Shown here: positions 60,915 through 64,000 of the stretch, piece by piece
Layout of the letters: each line of letters opens with the position of its first letter
Position numbering within the stretch: position 1 is the stretch's first letter
Assembly (NCBI RefSeq): GCF_014076415.1
Contig: NZ_CP043568.1
Span: 4,588,001 to 4,652,000 of the forward strand
Reading direction: 5' to 3'
Length of the DNA stretch: 64,000 nucleotides
From: Comamonas testosteroni
GTDB lineage: Bacteria; Pseudomonadota; Gammaproteobacteria; Burkholderiales; Burkholderiaceae_C
Program-made: the position numbers and the translations under genes
The notes under the pieces: model-generated
The model's database searches: none
Told to the model about the DNA's origin: nothing
What the model saw: only the letters and a program-made list of their open reading frames with translations

Positions 60915-62744
60915 ATGCAATTGCGCAACACCGCCCTGGCAGCCAGCCTGCTCATCGCTCTGGCCGGCCTGAGCGCCTGCAGCAGCACGGCCACGCTAGA
61001 GCCCGCCAGCAACGAACGCGCGGCCATCCCTAACGATGCCGCTACCCAGGCTGCAGCACCGGCCGTCACCCAGACCGCCGCCGCCCAGGCAGCCGCTGCC
61101 GCATATGACTTCGAGCTGGATGTCTTTCACCCCGTCATCGCCAAGAACGGCATGGTGGCCTCGGAGCAGGAGCTGGCCACACAGATCGGCGTGGACATTC
61201 TCAAGGCCGGCGGCAATGCCGTCGATGCCGCCGTGGCCGTAGGCTTTGCGCTGGCCGTGGCCCTGCCCAATGCCGGCAATATCGGCGGCGGCGGCTTCAT
61301 GATGGTGCACGACGCCAAGAGCGGCAAGGACATTGCACTGGACTTCCGCGAAGTGGCCCCCAGGGGAGCGTCACGCAATATGTATCTGGATGCAGGCGGC
61401 AAGGTCATCGACGGCAAATCGCTCTACACCCACTACGCCGTGGGCGTGCCCGGCACCGTGGCAGGCATGACGCACGCGCTATCGCGCTGGGGCAGCATGC
61501 CTCTGGCCAGGGTCATGGCTCCGGCGATTGCACTGGCGGACAAGGGCTATCCTGTCAGCGTCACCCTGGCCAAGACTCTGGATCAGGAAAAAAAGAACAT
61601 GGGCCGCTGGCCGGCCACCCAGGCCGTTTTCTGGAGGAGCGGCGCGCCGCTGCAAACCGGCCAGAGGCTGGTGCAAAAGGATCTGGCGCAATCCCTGCGC
61701 CTGATCAGCCAGCAGGGCGCCAGGGCCTTCTATCAGGGCGCGATCGCGCAGAAGATCGCTGCTGAAATGGCTCCGCATGCCAATGCCATCACCCTGCAGG
61801 ACCTGCGCGACTACAAGGTGGCCGAACGCGAACCCGTTCGCGGCAGCTATCGCGGCTACCAGATCGTGACCATGCCCCCGCCCTCTTCGGGCGGCGCGCA
61901 CCTGATTCAGATCCTGAACATGATGGAGCGCTGGCCCATGAATCAATGGGGTGCCGACAGTGCGCAAAGCGTGCACTACATGACCGAGGCCATGAAGCTC
62001 GCCTATGCCGATCGCTCGGAGTACCTGGGCGACCCGGACTTCGTGAAGATTCCGCTCAAGGGACTGATCTCCAAGAGCTATGCGAGCGAACTGGCTGCAA
62101 GCATCAGGCCCCAGCAGGCCAGATCCGGCAAGGACATCCGGCCCGGCAGGCCCCAACCTTATGAAAGCGACCAGACCACCCATTACTCCGTGGTGGACAA
62201 AGCCGGCAATGCGGTGGCAGTGACCTACACGCTGAACACCAATTTCGGCAGCGGCATCGTCGCCAAGGGCACGGGGATCTTGCTCAACAACGAGATGGAC
62301 GATTTCTCGGCCAAGCCCGGTGTGGCCAATGCCTATGGCCTGGTGGGCGGCGATGCGAATGCCGTGCAGGCTGGCAAGCGGCCGCTGTCCTCCATGACGC
62401 CAACCCTGGTGCTCAAGGACGGCAAGCCGGTTCTGGTCACCGGCAGCCCGGGCGGAGCGCGCATCATCACCACGGTGCTGCAGCAAGTCGTCAATCACAT
62501 CGACTTCGGCATGAACCCGGCAGAAGCGGCAGCCACCCCGCGCTTTCACCACCAGTGGACGCCTGACGAGCTGCGCGTCGAAAAAGGCTTCAGCCCCGAT
62601 ACGCTGGCCCTGCTCAGGCAATGGGGCCACAAGGTGGCACTGAAGGCATCCATGGGCCGCACGCAGACCATCGAGATCCGTGACGGCCTGCTGCGCGGTG
62701 CCTCGGACCCGCGCAACCCTGACGGAAAGACCATGGGGTACTGA
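60915..62744 (+). CDS. ggt: Gamma-glutamyltransferase (lipoprotein-type signal)
   Basis: A 609-residue precursor of the periplasmic glutathione-cleaving Ntn-hydrolase. The N-terminal signal ends LAGLSACSS, suggesting lipid anchoring. Ala/Gln-rich stretch at about 40-65, then NGMVASEQELATQIG and GGNAVDAAVAVGFALAV typical of the large subunit. The autocatalytic Thr is in DQTTHYSVVDKAGNAVAVTYTLN (about residue 420), which starts the small subunit, followed by SMTPTLVLKDGKPVLVTGSPGGARI (substrate loop). It hydrolyses gamma-glutamyl bonds. A terminator follows. The gene is next to glxR (convergent) and its job in purine breakdown is not evident. Confidence 0.93.
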   Translation: MQLRNTALAASLLIALAGLSACSSTATLEPASNERAAIPNDAATQAAAPAVTQTAAAQAAAAAYDFELDVFHPVIAKNGMVASEQELATQIGVDILKAGGNAVDAAVAVGFALAVALPNAGNIGGGGFMMVHDAKSGKDIALDFREVAPRGASRNMYLDAGGKVIDGKSLYTHYAVGVPGTVAGMTHALSRWGSMPLARVMAPAIALADKGYPVSVTLAKTLDQEKKNMGRWPATQAVFWRSGAPLQTGQRLVQKDLAQSLRLISQQGARAFYQGAIAQKIAAEMAPHANAITLQDLRDYKVAEREPVRGSYRGYQIVTMPPPSSGGAHLIQILNMMERWPMNQWGADSAQSVHYMTEAMKLAYADRSEYLGDPDFVKIPLKGLISKSYASELAASIRPQQARSGKDIRPGRPQPYESDQTTHYSVVDKAGNAVAVTYTLNTNFGSGIVAKGTGILLNNEMDDFSAKPGVANAYGLVGGDANAVQAGKRPLSSMTPTLVLKDGKPVLVTGSPGGARIITTVLQQVVNHIDFGMNPAEAAATPRFHHQWTPDELRVEKGFSPDTLALLRQWGHKVALKASMGRTQTIEIRDGLLRGASDPRNPDGKTMGY

Positions 62745-62756
62745 CGCTGAACAAAA

Positions 62757-62784
62757 AAAGCCGCGCTCCCCCGAGCGCGGCTTT
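62757..62784. terminator. Bidirectional terminator between ggt and glxR
   Basis: AAAGCCGCGCTC pairs with GAGCGCGGCTTT around CCCC, with A-rich and T-rich flanks. Confidence 0.9.
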
Positions 62785-62841
62785 CACTTGAGGCGGCTGC
62801 TGGCCGTACGCTTGGCCAGTGGCCGCCCTCCCCACCTCTCT

Positions 62842-63753
62842 TTATTCAGCCTTCTGACCGATTTCGAAGTTGGCCTGGATTTCCAGGGCACGCACCATGC
62901 CCGAATGATCCCAGGCTGCGCCTCCGTGGGCCACGCAGCTGTTGAACAGTTCCTGTGCCTGAGCCGTGTTGGGCAGGGACACGCCCAACTGACGTGCGCT
63001 GGACAGGGCCAGGTTCAGGTCCTTCTGGTGCAGGGCAATGCGGAAGCCGGGATCGAAGGTACGCTTGATCATGCGTTCGGCATGCACTTCCAGGATCTTG
63101 GAAGAGGCAAAGCCGCCCAGCAGGGCTTCACGCACGCGGGCAGGATCTGCACCGGCGCGCGATGCGAACAGCAGGGCTTCGGCCACGGCTTCGATATTCA
63201 GTGCCACGATGATCTGGTTGGCCACCTTGGCTGTCTGGCCGTCGCCGTTGCCGCCCACCAGGGTGATGTTCTTGCCCATCTTGTCGAACAGGGGCTTGAC
63301 GCGCTCGAAAGCGGCATCGGGGCCGCCGACCATGATGGACAGGGTACCGTTCTTGGCACCGACTTCACCGCCGGAGACGGGAGCGTCCAGGTACTGGGCG
63401 CCAGCGGCTTCGATGCGCTTGGCAAAGTCCTTGGTGGCCATGGGCGAGATGGAGGACATGTCGACCACGATCTTGCCGGAGCTGCCCTTCAGGCCGGCTG
63501 CCACGCCGTCTTCACCGAACAGCACCTTCTCCACGTCGGGAGTATCGGGCACCATGATGAAGATGATGTCGGCGCGCTCGGCCACACCGCGAGCGGTGGT
63601 GCACTGGGTGGCGCTGGTTTCGGCGATGTTGGCAGGCACCTTGCCCACGGTGTTGACGAACAGCTGGTGGCCGGCCGCAATCAGGTGGCCGCACATGGGC
63701 GCGCCCATGATGCCCAGACCGATAAAGCCCAGCTTGAGAGACGATGCGTTCAT
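62842..63753 (-). CDS. glxR: Tartronate semialdehyde reductase (2-hydroxy-3-oxopropionate reductase)
   Basis: A 303-residue beta-hydroxyacid dehydrogenase. The N-terminal Rossmann motif LGFIGLGIMGAPMCGHLI (residues about 7-24) binds NAD(P)H, and DAPVSGGEVGAKNGTLSIMVGG (about 120-141) holds the substrate-binding Ser/Gly pair. The catalytic Lys lies in KVANQIIVALN (about 170), then ALHQKDLNLAL (about 240). It reduces tartronate semialdehyde to D-glycerate. It is downstream of hyi on the same strand with about 170 bp between them, the gcl-hyi-glxR order of glyoxylate use after purine breakdown. A 77-bp repeat lies in between. Confidence 0.94.
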   Translation of the reverse strand: MNASSLKLGFIGLGIMGAPMCGHLIAAGHQLFVNTVGKVPANIAETSATQCTTARGVAERADIIFIMVPDTPDVEKVLFGEDGVAAGLKGSSGKIVVDMSSISPMATKDFAKRIEAAGAQYLDAPVSGGEVGAKNGTLSIMVGGPDAAFERVKPLFDKMGKNITLVGGNGDGQTAKVANQIIVALNIEAVAEALLFASRAGADPARVREALLGGFASSKILEVHAERMIKRTFDPGFRIALHQKDLNLALSSARQLGVSLPNTAQAQELFNSCVAHGGAAWDHSGMVRALEIQANFEIGQKAE

Positions 63754-63787
63754 GGTTGTACTCCTCAGTTTTCTTGATACTCAACAC

Positions 63788-63864
63788 GACTTACGCAAAG
63801 CGGGTTCAGGCAAGACGACTGTCTCAGGAGACAGGCCGTTGTTGCATTCTTGTTTGCGTAAGTC
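63788..63864. repeat. 77-bp palindromic repeat, copy 2
   Basis: GACTTACGCAAA and TTTGCGTAAGTC are perfect 12-bp terminal inverted repeats. The inner stem CTGTCT/AGACAG carries compensatory changes relative to copy 1 at 60642-60718. It lies between hyi and glxR, in the same transcription unit. Confidence 0.8.
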
Positions 63865-63925
63865 CTACTCAAATTCGATGGCCGATGGCGCTTTGCGAGC
63901 GGGCGCCACAGGCCATTTCATCCGT

Positions 63926-64000
63926 TCAGGCAGCCACGGCGACCTTGCTCCAGCCGCCGATCTTCTGCAGCCAGCCCAGGCCGGACTCGGTGCCGTTGGC
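63926..64000 (-). CDS. hyi: Hydroxypyruvate isomerase, C-terminal end (cut by window edge)
   Basis: Only the last 24 codons are inside the window: TESGLGWLQKIGGWSKVAVAA and stop. The TE-(S/A)-GLGWL tail is the C-terminal signature of hydroxypyruvate isomerase, which interconverts hydroxypyruvate and tartronate semialdehyde. The position directly upstream of glxR supports it. The start is beyond the window edge, so only the end can be judged. Confidence 0.75.
   Translation of the reverse strand, partial: ANGTESGLGWLQKIGGWSKVAVAA

Overview
The window is a GC-rich chromosomal segment of a betaproteobacterium. The best guess is the family Comamonadaceae, probably Comamonas or a close relative. 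This is inferred from gene content and compact operons (kynA, nadAB without an adjacent nadC, membrane urate oxidase, BMP-type purine importer, HpxD/Ndm-like Rieske oxygenase, xenosiderophore operon); no 16S or tRNA is present to confirm it. No rRNA, tRNA, CRISPR array, phage or insertion sequence was recognised.

Layout. 0-14.5 kb holds housekeeping and amino-acid genes: the 5' part of ada, tryptophan 2,3-dioxygenase, an MFS carrier, a flavin monooxygenase, an H-NS-like protein next to a decayed hemolysin/CBS pseudogene, apaH, rhlE, a YpfJ-type metalloprotease, an ornithine cyclodeaminase-family reductase, nadA-nadB and dcd. 14.5-35.6 kb is catabolic: guanine deaminase, a divergent LysR/glutarate-hydroxylase locus with an FMN alpha-hydroxyacid dehydrogenase, a HIT protein, a periplasmic molybdenum hydroxylase operon (large subunit, 2Fe-2S subunit, triheme cytochrome c) facing a LacI regulator, then adenine deaminase, a Rieske oxygenase and a complete BMP-type purine/nucleoside ABC importer with two tandem binding lipoproteins. 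35.7-38.7 kb encodes a diguanylate cyclase and a Crp/Fnr regulator. 39-55.4 kb is an iron island: a FecI-FecR-FecA type surface signalling set, then a seven-gene operon (two exporter-fold ABC half-transporters, two FecCD permeases, ATPase, binding protein, TonB receptor) read away from a TetR gene, followed by a flavin-reductase-like protein and an AraC regulator. 55.6-64 kb returns to purine breakdown: cytochrome-fused urate oxidase, xdhC, hydroxyisourate hydrolase, gamma-glutamyltransferase, glxR and the 3' end of hyi, among small envelope proteins.

How it fits together. Adenine deaminase gives hypoxanthine and guanine deaminase gives xanthine. The Rieske enzyme and/or a xanthine dehydrogenase served by XdhC would lead to urate, PuuD makes hydroxyisourate, UraH opens it, and Hyi/GlxR process the glyoxylate released at the end of the pathway. 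The ABC importer would bring purines in. The iron island looks like uptake of siderophores made by others, because no siderophore biosynthesis gene is visible, with import and unloading possibly aided by a YbtPQ/IrtAB-like ABC pair.

The most unusual observations are: the YbtPQ/IrtAB-like pair inside a FecCD-type operon; the glutarate hydroxylase paired with an LldD-family enzyme in place of LhgO; the HpxD/NdmA-like Rieske enzyme in a purine cluster; a pair of 77-bp repeats with compensatory stem changes; and a heavily eroded TlyC/CBS gene beside hns.
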